Positions 6,501 through 13,994 of a stretch of 22,911 bases of DNA are shown here, piece after piece. The DNA comes from a virus. The translations under genes and the position numbers were made by a program. Under the pieces are notes generated by a model. That model searched no databases and was not told where the DNA came from. It was given only the letters and a program-made list of their open reading frames with translations. Location of the stretch: IMG/VR virus record IMGVR_UViG_3300023108_000164, positions 1-22,911 of that record. One strand, written 5' to 3'. Numbering within the stretch: the stretch's first letter is position 1; every line of letters starts with the position of its first letter.

Positions 6501-8727
6501 AGATAACGCACACTCTAACCCTCCTGCTGCTACCTCTTATGCTAAGAGAGCACCAGTTGGTGAAGTTGTAACAAACGAGCAGGAGAAGAGTATTTCTAGA
6601 AACACGATTGATAGTCTCTTCAAGAAAACCAAGATTGGTAAAGAGGTTAGCACGGTTTCTTCCACTGCTGGTATTGCCACACTCACCTTTGATAGAAGGC
6701 ATGGATACAATGGTGTTCTTGGTATTAACACCATTACAGATAACACTACATCCTACGCTGATGGCACATATTATAATGTAAAACTGTTTAATGGTGGCAC
6801 TGCTGTATGGCAGGGTGCTACTGCTAAAGTATTGGTATCTGGTGGTGTGGTTGCTGCTGTTGATATCATCAACCCTGGTTCAGGATATACTTCTGGTATC
6901 ACTACACTTGATATTGAAAGTATTGGTGGTGATGTTGGCATTGGAACAACAACACTGGCAGTTAATGATGGTGATGTAGTTCAAGTAACTGGTGTTGGAT
7001 CTACCGCTAGCAAGCACTATAGAATTGCTGAGGTTAACGGTAATGTACAGATTGCTCTTGCTAAGACAGCAACTGATCCAGAGATTCTACCTAATAGTTT
7101 TGTCTACAATGTTGGTGTTGCTGTTACCATCTCTAGTTCTCAATATGATGCACCGAGTGGTATTACTACCTTTGTCTGTGCTAATCCACATGACTTGGCT
7201 GTTGGTAATAAATTCGAATTACTTAACCAAAGTGATGGTAGATTAGGTGAGTTCACTGTTCGTGAAAGAGTTGGTATTCATACCTTTAGTGCAGTTACTA
7301 CGGATGAAGTAACTTCCCCATACTATGTCTACAGACATGCTTTAGAAGCTAATGACCAGGACACCTCAATCACTGAGGATAATGGTGGTAGATTCTTCGC
7401 AATCTATGCTGGTATTCATGATCAAATTGTAAATGAACTGACCAACGTTGCAACAGCGATTAAACTCCCTAATGTTAATAACTCGACGACCAGAAGATTC
7501 GCTCTTGGTGATTATGTTCAGATAGGTCGTGAGATCATGAGAGTCGTAAGTTCCTCTCTTGGTGGTGTAAGTAGTGACGAGATTACGGTTGTTCGTGCTA
7601 TGTTCGGTACGAGAGCTGTTTCTCATCCAGCTGGTGCAAGAATTAGTAAAATTCAACCACTACCCGTAGAACTGAGAAGAAACTCTATTCTGAGAGCATC
7701 TGGTCATACCTTTGAATATCTTGGTTATGGTCCTGGTAACTACTCAACAGGTCTGCCACAAGTTCAGACAAGAACTCTCTCTGATCTGGAAGAATATCTA
7801 TCACAGGCACAAGATAGAGGTGGTGGTATTGTTGTTTACACTGGTCTTAACAACGATGGTGACTTCTACATTGGTAACAAGAAGATTAACTCCTTCACTG
7901 GACAAGAAGAGACATTTAATGTTCCTGTTCCAACCGTAACTGGAGCGGAAGGTTCAACGACTAGTGAAAGATTTGAAGAAGTTGTTGTTACTAACAGCAT
8001 TTCTGTTGAAGGTGGTGAGAACAACAACATCCTCAGCAACTTTGATGGTCCAGTAAGATTTGGTGGTGAAGTTACCAATGATGGTGATGTAACTATCAAC
8101 GGCAATCTTACTCTTGCAGGAGGATTCACGGTTGACCCAACTGCAGCTTTGGGTATCACTCCAACATTTGGTAATGTTCGCATTGCTGTAGATGCATCCA
8201 ATAAAGTTGATGTTGCTAGCGGTCAGTTCCTTGTTGGTGCTGGTATGGGTTCATCTGTTGGTGTTACAACAGATCTATCTGTTGATGGTGATTTATATGT
8301 AACTGGAAACATCACTGCTTTCTTCCCATCTGATAAGAATCTGAAAGATAGGATTCAACAGATTGCTAAACCAGATCAGAAGATGAAGACTCTGAGTGGT
8401 AACATGTTTGTTTGGAATGAGAAAGCAGGTAAGAATAAAGAAGGGCAGATTGATTATGGTGTAATCGCACAAGAAGTTGAGAAAGAATTCCCCGAACTTG
8501 TTGTTGAAGATAAGAATGGTGTTAAAAAGGTTCGTTATGAGGGTCTGACTCCCGTCATGATTGAAGCTATCAAAGACTTGATTGGTAGAGTGGAAGCTAT
8601 TGAAATGGGAAGTCCTAATGCACCTAGGAATCCTACGCAAATGCAAATGCCACAATATCCATATCCTTATCCACCATATCCATATCCCTATCCACCACAG
8701 CAACCACCACAAGAACCACAACAATAA
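3511..8727 (+). CDS. Giant tail fibre/adhesin with S74-type self-cleaving chaperone domain
   Basis: A 1738-residue virion protein. Near the N-terminus (about 15-58), GRILYVNPNDLDAT and TQPFKTIQRAL resemble the cap and first coil of a right-handed beta-helix. Three related modules follow, marked by NPHGF (311), LPHGL (861) and NPHDL (1226), each followed by a G-K-V/F-x-L strand and a tFt strand; these are likely repeated beta domains. Residues about 1607-1705 match the peptidase S74 intramolecular chaperone: Ser1607 in SDKNLK with Lys1612 five residues on, then YGVIAQEVEKEFPELV. In this family the trimeric chaperone folds the fibre, then cuts itself off before the Ser. The end (1710-1738) is a P/Y/Q repeat. 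The start follows AAGAAG and the late box at 3475. A host-binding tail fibre or spike is likely; the exact T4 equivalent is unclear. Confidence 0.88.
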   Translation: MPLSKLDNFIKNTQGRILYVNPNDLDATDSIENQGNSLTQPFKTIQRALLESARFSYVRGKDNDLFNRTTILLYPGDHIIDNRPGFAIRNVGGIGKVVSPAGSETDATSTLNLTLTSNFDLTQEDNILYKFNSVNGGCIVPRGTSIVGMDLRKTRIRPKYVPNPTDENVNQSAILRITGGCYFWQFTFLDGQDNELVYTDPATFDTTNRSLPTFSHHKLSAFEFADGVNDVTGYSGLTDLSMYYYKLTHAFQASSGRPVSFQWPNEQGDFDKQRAEYEIVGALGVDAAVVTSMFAGDGATPTAQVTVTTQNPHGFTTGTPVKIRGVNVSNYNISAFVTSVISDTSFTYQLPSFPQNLIATPDSSNATVTIESDTVSGASPYIFNVSLRSVWGMQGLHGDGGKCTGFRSIVLAQFTAISLQKDDRAFVKYNELSRLYDGIVYTKVTGGDLSGGSSSTNSATVYHLDSDAVYRSGWETTHVKLSNDAVFQIVSVFAIGFNKHFEALSGADASITNSNSNFGQIALVADGFKAAAFNRDDQGFITNIITPKEINAREKQVSWLQIDVNKTLNAGISSHLYLSGQSDQDILPTYLTQGFKIGGRHGETLFLPGSTGIGTLTATIQMPTNSVGVGATVAYGSKSGIKEADVTSGPTDNELTIASDIGLVTGESIRIISQTGDLPEGIEPHRTYYAIRVSATEIKVASSFSDALNDNEITIYGGAALVIRSRVSDKIAGDIGHPIQYDTESNNWFVHVNTNNDIYVGLSTFTDAITPRSYVKRRDDTRGLDSKIYRVNYVIPKESQDSRDPRQGYVLQLSSQTGFAQTDYATATSLQRADVLYDRNHSFISTCSASGSTVTIRTDLPHGLDVGDKVILTNIKSDTNTVGAANSGYNGKFAVAGISDDMTFTTDVTDTDGVVHNPGTFTDTTGDRNLSLPRFERNDLQSNFFIYRSTVVSTYERDKSDGQYLLELLDADYAPEVEFTAQKYKPNVEDYYPQFDRDNAHSNPPAATSYAKRAPVGEVVTNEQEKSISRNTIDSLFKKTKIGKEVSTVSSTAGIATLTFDRRHGYNGVLGINTITDNTTSYADGTYYNVKLFNGGTAVWQGATAKVLVSGGVVAAVDIINPGSGYTSGITTLDIESIGGDVGIGTTTLAVNDGDVVQVTGVGSTASKHYRIAEVNGNVQIALAKTATDPEILPNSFVYNVGVAVTISSSQYDAPSGITTFVCANPHDLAVGNKFELLNQSDGRLGEFTVRERVGIHTFSAVTTDEVTSPYYVYRHALEANDQDTSITEDNGGRFFAIYAGIHDQIVNELTNVATAIKLPNVNNSTTRRFALGDYVQIGREIMRVVSSSLGGVSSDEITVVRAMFGTRAVSHPAGARISKIQPLPVELRRNSILRASGHTFEYLGYGPGNYSTGLPQVQTRTLSDLEEYLSQAQDRGGGIVVYTGLNNDGDFYIGNKKINSFTGQEETFNVPVPTVTGAEGSTTSERFEEVVVTNSISVEGGENNNILSNFDGPVRFGGEVTNDGDVTINGNLTLAGGFTVDPTAALGITPTFGNVRIAVDASNKVDVASGQFLVGAGMGSSVGVTTDLSVDGDLYVTGNITAFFPSDKNLKDRIQQIAKPDQKMKTLSGNMFVWNEKAGKNKEGQIDYGVIAQEVEKEFPELVVEDKNGVKKVRYEGLTPVMIEAIKDLIGRVEAIEMGSPNAPRNPTQMQMPQYPYPYPPYPYPYPPQQPPQEPQQ
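8651..8700 (+). repeat. Short tandem repeat encoding a Pro-Tyr tail
   Basis: Units of CCATATCC and CCTTATCC/CCCTATCC, separated by CACCA, encode alternating PYPYPPYPYPYPP near the C-terminus of the fibre protein, after its S74 domain. Length variation by slippage is plausible. Confidence 0.7.
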
Positions 8728-8730
8728 ATA
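8724..8730 (+). promoter_or_regulatory. T4-type late promoter box overlapping the fibre stop
   Basis: ATAAATA includes the TAA stop (8725-8727) of the fibre gene and lies 22 bases before the ATG at 8753, a spacing close to the other late boxes here. Confidence 0.6.
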
Positions 8731-8752
8731 GATAAAAAGGTCTGTGTAGACG

Positions 8753-10309
8753 ATGCCTAGTAATTTTAAGACCGTTGTTAATTTTAGAGACGGTATTCAG
8801 GTTGATACAGATGATATTGTATCGTCTAATGGTTTCGTTGGTATTGGTTCAACCCTTCCAAGAGATACATTAGATGTAAGAGGTAACACACTTATCTCTG
8901 GTAATCTTGATGTTACCTCTGTTAATATTAGCGGAGTTACTACGATTGCTGATGGGTTTACCGTTGGTCTTGGTAACTCTGTTGGTATTGGAACTTCTGT
9001 TCCTGAGGCAACATTCCAGGTCGGTGTTGGTACAACTGGTGTAACAATTAGTGCCGCTGGTAGTGTAACTGCTGTCACATACTATGGTGATGGTGGATCA
9101 TTACTTAACCTCCCAACATCTCAGTGGCTTGATGTTGATGTAGGACTTGGATTTACCAGCATTTATGCACAAGGCAATGTTGGTATTGCGACGACTAATC
9201 CTCTATCAACCTTACAGATTGGTAATCGTATTAGAGTAGATGGTCCATCTGGTGTAATGACTGCTTTCACCTTTTCAGGTGATTTAGATGGAACTGCTGC
9301 CTTTGCCACTACAGCAACCAGTGCATCAGGAATACAAGACACACCTGATATTGAGGTTGGTAGTATTGTTGGAGCGTCTGCATCTATCACTGGATTTGTT
9401 ACTGCTACCAGTAGTCTTTCGGTTGGTGTTGCTTTCCAAGCGGATGCTGGTGGAATTGTAACAGGAACCAAATTTATTGGTGCCCTAGATGGTTTGGCAT
9501 CTCAAGCAAGAGTTGCTGCTGGAACCACAGATGATCCAGAGATGGTTGTTACCAGTATCGCATCATCTTCGTCTTCATTAAAACCATTCCAGTTGACAAG
9601 TTCTGGCATCTCAACCTTTGAGGGTGATGTTGCTATCTTAGATCAATTAGCAATTGGAGCTGCTACACCTGCAGGTGGAGTTGCTTTAGATGTTACTGGA
9701 AATGCTTCAGTTCAGGGAACTCTGACACCAACTACTCTAAATGTTGGTGGATTGCTTATTAACTCTGCGGTAATCACTTCTGGTGCTATTAACTTTACTG
9801 CAGGTGTATCCACATTCAATGATGCAAAGATTAACACCCTTGAGGCAACCTCTAATCTAAAAGTTGGTTCCTCAGATAATGCAAATCAACCTCTAGATGT
9901 TGTCGGAAATGCTGTTTTTGATGGAAGTGTTGGCATCGGAACAAGTATTCCACTTGGTAAGTTTGATTTATTAGGTGGTACAGCTTTAGTTAGACAAAAT
10001 ACATTTATTGGAACCAGTATCTACGATAACAGCATTGTAGATACTAACTCTATCTACAATGATACTGTATTCCCTGGTCCTGGTGCTGGTTCAGATGGAT
10101 CACAAAGCGCAAATGTTGGTATTGGTACAACAGTTGCGAGAAGTGCTCTTGACATGCAATATGCAAAGAGACCTTTGATTCTTCCAGTGTTCACATCCAC
10201 GGAAGAAAATGCTCTTGATTCGCAATATGAAATTGAAGGAGCGATTCTTTATAACAGCACCACAGGCAAGGTTCGATACTTTAATGGTTCTTCATGGGCT
10301 AACGTCTAA
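8753..10309 (+). CDS. Tail fibre/virion protein with VGIGT repeats
   Basis: A 518-residue structural protein built from a repeated strand-turn motif, VGIG(T/S)-x-x-P-x-x-x-L-x-V. Copies include VGIGSTLPRDTLDV, VGIGTSVPEATFQV, VGIATTNPLSTLQI, VGIGTSIPLGKFDL and VGIGTTVARSALDM. The motif is common in phage tail fibres and related trimeric beta proteins. The start (MPSNFKTVVNFRDGIQVD) is typical of a fibre-family N-terminus that docks onto another virion part. The C-terminus (EGAILYNSTTGKVRYFNGSSWANV) resembles the common fibre-tip ending in which a strand pair reads YN-T-K-FNG-W. It is preceded by its own late box and followed after 2 bases by the Gly-rich adhesin gene, so the two proteins may assemble in one fibre. 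No enzymatic motif is seen. Confidence 0.85.
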   Translation: MPSNFKTVVNFRDGIQVDTDDIVSSNGFVGIGSTLPRDTLDVRGNTLISGNLDVTSVNISGVTTIADGFTVGLGNSVGIGTSVPEATFQVGVGTTGVTISAAGSVTAVTYYGDGGSLLNLPTSQWLDVDVGLGFTSIYAQGNVGIATTNPLSTLQIGNRIRVDGPSGVMTAFTFSGDLDGTAAFATTATSASGIQDTPDIEVGSIVGASASITGFVTATSSLSVGVAFQADAGGIVTGTKFIGALDGLASQARVAAGTTDDPEMVVTSIASSSSSLKPFQLTSSGISTFEGDVAILDQLAIGAATPAGGVALDVTGNASVQGTLTPTTLNVGGLLINSAVITSGAINFTAGVSTFNDAKINTLEATSNLKVGSSDNANQPLDVVGNAVFDGSVGIGTSIPLGKFDLLGGTALVRQNTFIGTSIYDNSIVDTNSIYNDTVFPGPGAGSDGSQSANVGIGTTVARSALDMQYAKRPLILPVFTSTEENALDSQYEIEGAILYNSTTGKVRYFNGSSWANV

Positions 10310-10311
10310 AA

Positions 10312-12666
10312 ATGGCACTTAATATCACTCCTATCGTCAATCAACTTTTTACAGGAGTATCTACCGCTGGTGGATTCTCCTTTCGTGATATGAAGACACT
10401 GGGGTTCTTTGAACCAAACCAACCAGTTTCTTTTGGATCTTGCTTCTTAGATTATACTGTCGGTGTAGGATCTGACCCATATGATCCTATTATTGGTGTA
10501 ACAACTTACAATGCTGGAATCAAATCAACAGGAACAATGGGACCTTTGGATCTCATTGGTGCTGTAAGAGAATTAAAACTAGAGATTAGTGGTTCTGGTC
10601 AAAAAGTTGACCTTGCAAACTTAGCGTTTGGATCAGAACAAACTAACAATATTCGGAAGACAGTTGCTATTACAACAAATTGTACTATCTCATCAGATGA
10701 TACTAGCACTGCCGCTTTAAGTATCTCTGGTGGATATAATAATCTTAGAATCTTTGTTGATGGTCAGGTTTTAGGGTGTGGTGGAACTGGTGGTGGAGCA
10801 GGTCTGGATGGATCTCCAGATAGAACTGCAGACCCTGGCAGAGATGGTGGTGCCGCTCTAGACATTATCAATAATTTAGGTATTGCTGCTCTAATTGCTG
10901 TTAGTGAAACTGGTGCGATTAAAGCAGGTGGTGGAGGTGGTGGAGCAGGAGAAGATGGATTAAATGGTACTGGAGTTCAGTATCTGAGTGGATATAGTGT
11001 TAATCAATTTTTATGTGGTAAAGGTTGCGGCAATGCAAACTGTGGTAGATTTGGTTCGGGTTCTTTCCTTGCTCGGTGTTATACATGGGCTCCTTTTCAG
11101 GACCTTTGTGAGTGTCAAACTCCCAACTATAAAACATCTGATGGTGGTATTCGTGGACTGGGTGGTGCTGGTGGTAAAGCAACAGGTGGAGATTATCCAT
11201 CAGGTTCTAGGGAGGGAAGTGAACCAAGCGAACCTGGTTTGACTGATAGTTATGGTGGTGGTCCAGGAACTCCAGGTGGAGCAGGTGGAGCGGGTGGTGA
11301 TTACGGTCAAGCAGGAGAGATGGGTGAATTTGCAGCTGCAACAGGTATTGGAACGACCGCTGGCACTTATCTTTCTGGACCAATATCCTACACATTCACA
11401 ACTCAAAGAGAGAATGATATTAGACAAGGTGTTGTTGAAAGTGGTATCACTGGATATACAGAAATTGGGGCTACAGTAAATTATTTTTGGGGTGGTAGTA
11501 CACCTGGTTCTCTATACCAAGTTACTCAAATTAGAAAAACATCTGATAGTAGTGTAGTCTCTTCAGGAACTGGTTTTGGTTACAATGGCACTATTTTTGT
11601 TCCAACAGTATCTGTAGATCCATATGAGACTTATGAAATATATCAAATAGCAGTTAGTTATGCCGCTGGTAGTTTTGCACAAATTACTGCATTTGGTAGT
11701 GGTTCTTATGAGGGACTTGCACCTCAAGCTGGAGGTCTTGGTCCTGGTAGTGGTGGACAACCTGGTTATGCAATCACGGGTGCCTATGGTTTATCTGGAT
11801 TCATAGCAGGTATTGTTACAGGTATTCTTCCAGAACCTACATTTGGATTCACAACATCGGCAAACGCAACAGTCGGATTCGCTGGCACTCAACAAGTTTG
11901 GGAGTTTACTAGTGTCGGATCGACAGAAATGTCAGTCGCTAAGACTCAACGTGTTGACCTACTTGTAGTTGGTGGTGGTAGTCAGAGTGTTGATGGTGGA
12001 CGTGGTGGTGGAGGTGGACGTGTCGAATATCGTCAACTTCTTACACTAACTGGTGGAAGATATAATGTTAGCGTTGGTTCTAATAATGGTACATCTTCTA
12101 TCTCTCACGTTGATGGAACTACCTTTAGTTTGAGTGCCTCTGGTGCAACATCTTCTAGTTCTCAGGGTGGTAACATCATTGTTTATGATGGTACTGGTAA
12201 TGAGTCTGGAAATGAAGTAAGTAACACTGTATATCCTGCCAGGGGTCCTGGTGGTAACTCTATTCAGGTTCATGGACCTGAAGCTTATGGTGGAGGTGGT
12301 GGTGCCTCTGCTAATGGTGGAGGTGGTTCACGAAGTGGTGGTGTATGCTGGAAGGCATATCCTGGTGGTGGTGATAATGATTGCAGCACTGGTCCATATA
12401 ATGCAACAGGTGGAACAGGTGGTGCTGGATTACAAATTAACGTGAGAATCAGTGGATCTAATGAATACTTTGGTTCTGGTGGAGGTGGTTCCGCTGGTGA
12501 ATCTAGCAACTGTAATGGTCCTGATTGCGGTGTATCTGTCACGCAAGGTGCTATGGGTCCAGGACAATATGGAAGAGGAAGAAGACCTAGTGGACAGAAT
12601 CATGGAAGTCCAGTTAACGCAACTCAAGGTATTGTCGTAATTAAGTATCTCGATAACGTTCCCTAA
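10312..12666 (+). CDS. Glycine-rich, cysteine-containing adhesin/receptor-binding protein
   Basis: A 784-residue protein. The N-terminal ~150 residues (MALNITPIVNQLFTGVST) look like a virion-attachment part. Two large Gly-rich domains follow, roughly 155-345 and 550-784, with runs such as GGGGGGAGEDGLNG and GGAGGAGGDYGQAGEMG. The second begins VDLLVVGGG and ends GIVVIKYLD, the pattern of the Gly-rich domain family often found in phage tip proteins. Poly-Gly runs can form packed polyglycine-II helices, as in the gp38 adhesin of phage S16; this analogy is inference. Cysteines cluster at about 235-270 (CGKGCGNANC) and near the C-terminus (GGVCWKAYPGGGDNDC; NCNGPDCGV), unusual for a virion protein. 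ATG 10312 is 2 bases after the previous stop, so translation is probably coupled. A receptor-binding role is likely. Confidence 0.82.
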   Translation: MALNITPIVNQLFTGVSTAGGFSFRDMKTLGFFEPNQPVSFGSCFLDYTVGVGSDPYDPIIGVTTYNAGIKSTGTMGPLDLIGAVRELKLEISGSGQKVDLANLAFGSEQTNNIRKTVAITTNCTISSDDTSTAALSISGGYNNLRIFVDGQVLGCGGTGGGAGLDGSPDRTADPGRDGGAALDIINNLGIAALIAVSETGAIKAGGGGGGAGEDGLNGTGVQYLSGYSVNQFLCGKGCGNANCGRFGSGSFLARCYTWAPFQDLCECQTPNYKTSDGGIRGLGGAGGKATGGDYPSGSREGSEPSEPGLTDSYGGGPGTPGGAGGAGGDYGQAGEMGEFAAATGIGTTAGTYLSGPISYTFTTQRENDIRQGVVESGITGYTEIGATVNYFWGGSTPGSLYQVTQIRKTSDSSVVSSGTGFGYNGTIFVPTVSVDPYETYEIYQIAVSYAAGSFAQITAFGSGSYEGLAPQAGGLGPGSGGQPGYAITGAYGLSGFIAGIVTGILPEPTFGFTTSANATVGFAGTQQVWEFTSVGSTEMSVAKTQRVDLLVVGGGSQSVDGGRGGGGGRVEYRQLLTLTGGRYNVSVGSNNGTSSISHVDGTTFSLSASGATSSSSQGGNIIVYDGTGNESGNEVSNTVYPARGPGGNSIQVHGPEAYGGGGGASANGGGGSRSGGVCWKAYPGGGDNDCSTGPYNATGGTGGAGLQINVRISGSNEYFGSGGGGSAGESSNCNGPDCGVSVTQGAMGPGQYGRGRRPSGQNHGSPVNATQGIVVIKYLDNVP

Positions 12667-12669
12667 ATA
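12663..12669 (+). promoter_or_regulatory. T4-type late promoter box
   Basis: CTAAATA includes the TAA stop (12664-12666) of the adhesin gene and lies 20 bases before ATG 12690. It is identical to the box at 3475. Confidence 0.5.
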
Positions 12670-12689
12670 TTTTTACGTCAACCTTTATT

Positions 12690-13364
12690 ATGAACATTCA
12701 GAGAATTAAGACGTTACTTGCGGAACCAAACTGTATTATGAACATTTTTAATTTGTTTCCGACACCCGTTGGGTTTGTCGGTGGTGTGCTTACGGAAGAA
12801 GAACGTAATAAGTTAATCGAACAGGTAGAAAATTGTGATCAATTACTACCTAATCAAAGTTCAAAAGATTTAACACATACTGGTGCGGTAGACTCGCTTC
12901 AAGGTCCAGAGATTGATAACTTATGTAAGAAGTTATCTCCACACATTCGTGACTTTGGATTCCAATTAATGGGTGATGATTCCCTTAATTGGAACATCAT
13001 TGGTTTGTGGGGAAATATAATGAAGAAGGGAGGATGGCAATACAAACATAATCATGGCAACTCAGTAATCTCTGGTGTTGTATATCTTCAAATGCCAGAA
13101 AATGCTCCTGCAACCACATTTTGGAGACCAGAGCGTGGTGATACTTTCTTCCTTGCACATGATGGTCCAGGTAGAACGACAGACTACAACTCAGGATATA
13201 TTGATCTAAAGAATGTAAAAGCAGGTGATGTAGTTCTCTTCCCCAGTTATTTGACTCATAGTGTAGAAGAAAGTGGTGATGGAGATAGAATAACTCTCGC
13301 TTTCAATGTTGTGCCAGATCGTATCAATATCTTAGATACATATTATTTGAAACTATCCTCTTGA
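12690..13364 (+). CDS. 2-oxoglutarate/Fe(II)-dependent oxygenase
   Basis: A double-stranded beta-helix dioxygenase of the phage/marine bacterial putative 2OG-Fe(II) oxygenase family (PF13759/TIGR02466 type). Numbered from ATG 12738: N-terminal FPTPVGF (7-13); HNHGNSVISGVVYLQMP from 104, with His104 and His106 in the usual H-x-(D/E/H) iron site; LFPSYLTHSVEE with distal iron ligand His174; and RITLAFN with Arg184, expected to bind the 2-oxoglutarate carboxylate. The family hydroxylates unknown targets. The start is uncertain: ATG 12690 is 20 bases from the late box, but family members usually begin just before FPTP, which favours ATG 12738 (208 residues). Neither has a clear ribosome site, and both sit in the same ATTATGAACATT sequence. 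The next gene follows after 2 bases. Confidence 0.85.
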   Translation: MNIQRIKTLLAEPNCIMNIFNLFPTPVGFVGGVLTEEERNKLIEQVENCDQLLPNQSSKDLTHTGAVDSLQGPEIDNLCKKLSPHIRDFGFQLMGDDSLNWNIIGLWGNIMKKGGWQYKHNHGNSVISGVVYLQMPENAPATTFWRPERGDTFFLAHDGPGRTTDYNSGYIDLKNVKAGDVVLFPSYLTHSVEESGDGDRITLAFNVVPDRINILDTYYLKLSS

Positions 13365-13366
13365 TT

Positions 13367-13798
13367 ATGACTGAAGAAAATCAACAATATCCATCTTTAG
13401 GTGAACAGGTTAAAAACTTTGGATCATCTTTCCACGAATTGGTATCTCGTGCGGTTCAAGGTAATAGACTATTAGCACCCAGAGAAACTCAACTTGCAAG
13501 ACTTGAGATATGTAAAGCATGTGAGTTCTTTGATGCATCACAAGAGAGATGCACTAAGTGTGGTTGCTATTTGAGAGCGAAGGCAGTAATGAGTTATGAA
13601 ACATGTCCCGTAGGTAAATGGGGCACAGATGATTCACTATTCAAAGAATGGTTAGCTAATGGTGCAGAGGCAACATTCAATGAGGAAACTCCTTACTACA
13701 TCAAAAGATTGCCAAATGGGAAAATGGTTCCCGTTGAAGAATATGAACAAAGATTAAAGGATTACGAAGAATTTGGTGATGACTTGACAGGGGAATAA
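13367..13798 (+). CDS. Zinc-ribbon-like phage protein
   Basis: A 143-residue protein. Residues 49-80 hold six cysteines (ICKACEFF, then RCTKCGCYLRAKA, then ETCPVGKW), a CxxC-x9-CxxCxC-x12-C pattern able to bind one or two zinc ions. The motif recurs in small phage proteins of unknown function, often beside tail or fibre genes. The N-terminal helix region and acidic C-terminus (RLKDYEEFGDDLTGE) have no recognised motif. I chose ATG 13367, 2 bases after the oxygenase stop; TTG 13361 in the same frame is possible but overlaps that stop. Coupling to the oxygenase and the shared late promoter suggest joint late expression. A DNA-binding or assembly role is possible but unproven. Confidence 0.75.
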   Translation: MTEENQQYPSLGEQVKNFGSSFHELVSRAVQGNRLLAPRETQLARLEICKACEFFDASQERCTKCGCYLRAKAVMSYETCPVGKWGTDDSLFKEWLANGAEATFNEETPYYIKRLPNGKMVPVEEYEQRLKDYEEFGDDLTGE

Positions 13799-13911
13799 TA
13801 TTCCACTAGAATACCTTTGCTAAGGTTGGTCAGAGTATCTTAAGGATTACTCAGAGACCCATAAGGAACCTTTATCGGTCTACCCTGTTGACAGTCTCGG
13901 ACCAACCCTGC
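13799..13911 (+). other. Structured spacer between late and early blocks
   Basis: No gene is visible. It contains an 8-base inverted repeat, GGTTGGTC (13824-13831) and GACCAACC (13900-13907). Between these arms lie smaller dyads: GAGTA...TACTC around 13834-13853, and ATAAGG-AA-CCTTTAT around 13861-13875. The outer right arm falls in the spacer of the consensus promoter. There is no U-run, so a simple terminator is unlikely. A structured leader, a small RNA or an operator is possible. Confidence 0.4.
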
Positions 13912-13917
13912 TATAAT
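13888..13917 (+). promoter_or_regulatory. Near-consensus sigma70 promoter
   Basis: TTGACA (13888-13893), an 18-base spacer and TATAAT (13912-13917) match both consensus hexamers exactly. Initiation is expected near 13924. It drives the ParB-like gene and marks the switch from late-promoter to host-sigma expression, as expected of an early phage block. Confidence 0.8.
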
Positions 13918-13994
13918 AACCACATGATCAGGCAACTGGTCAGATGTTCATTAATCGTTGCTTAGTCAGCGATTATTATTTGGAGTATTCCCTA

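Noticed and set aside
6791-7246. Leu/Val-rich open frames that look like membrane proteins
   Set aside because: They are the shifted-frame reading of Gly/Val/Thr codons in the fibre gene (for example GGTGTTGGT read as TTG), and have no start signals.
8651-8700. Possible CRISPR-like repeat array
   Set aside because: The units are under 10 bases with no spacers, and lie in frame in a coding region; it is a protein repeat.
8293-8724. 143-residue Trp/Leu-rich open frame on the minus strand
   Set aside because: It is the antisense image of the S74 domain and the Pro-Tyr repeat, and its Trp runs come from reverse CCA repeats.
13799-13943. Possible tRNA in the structured spacer
   Set aside because: No acceptor stem with T-arm (GTTCRA) and anticodon arm can be laid out; the inverted repeats have the wrong distances.
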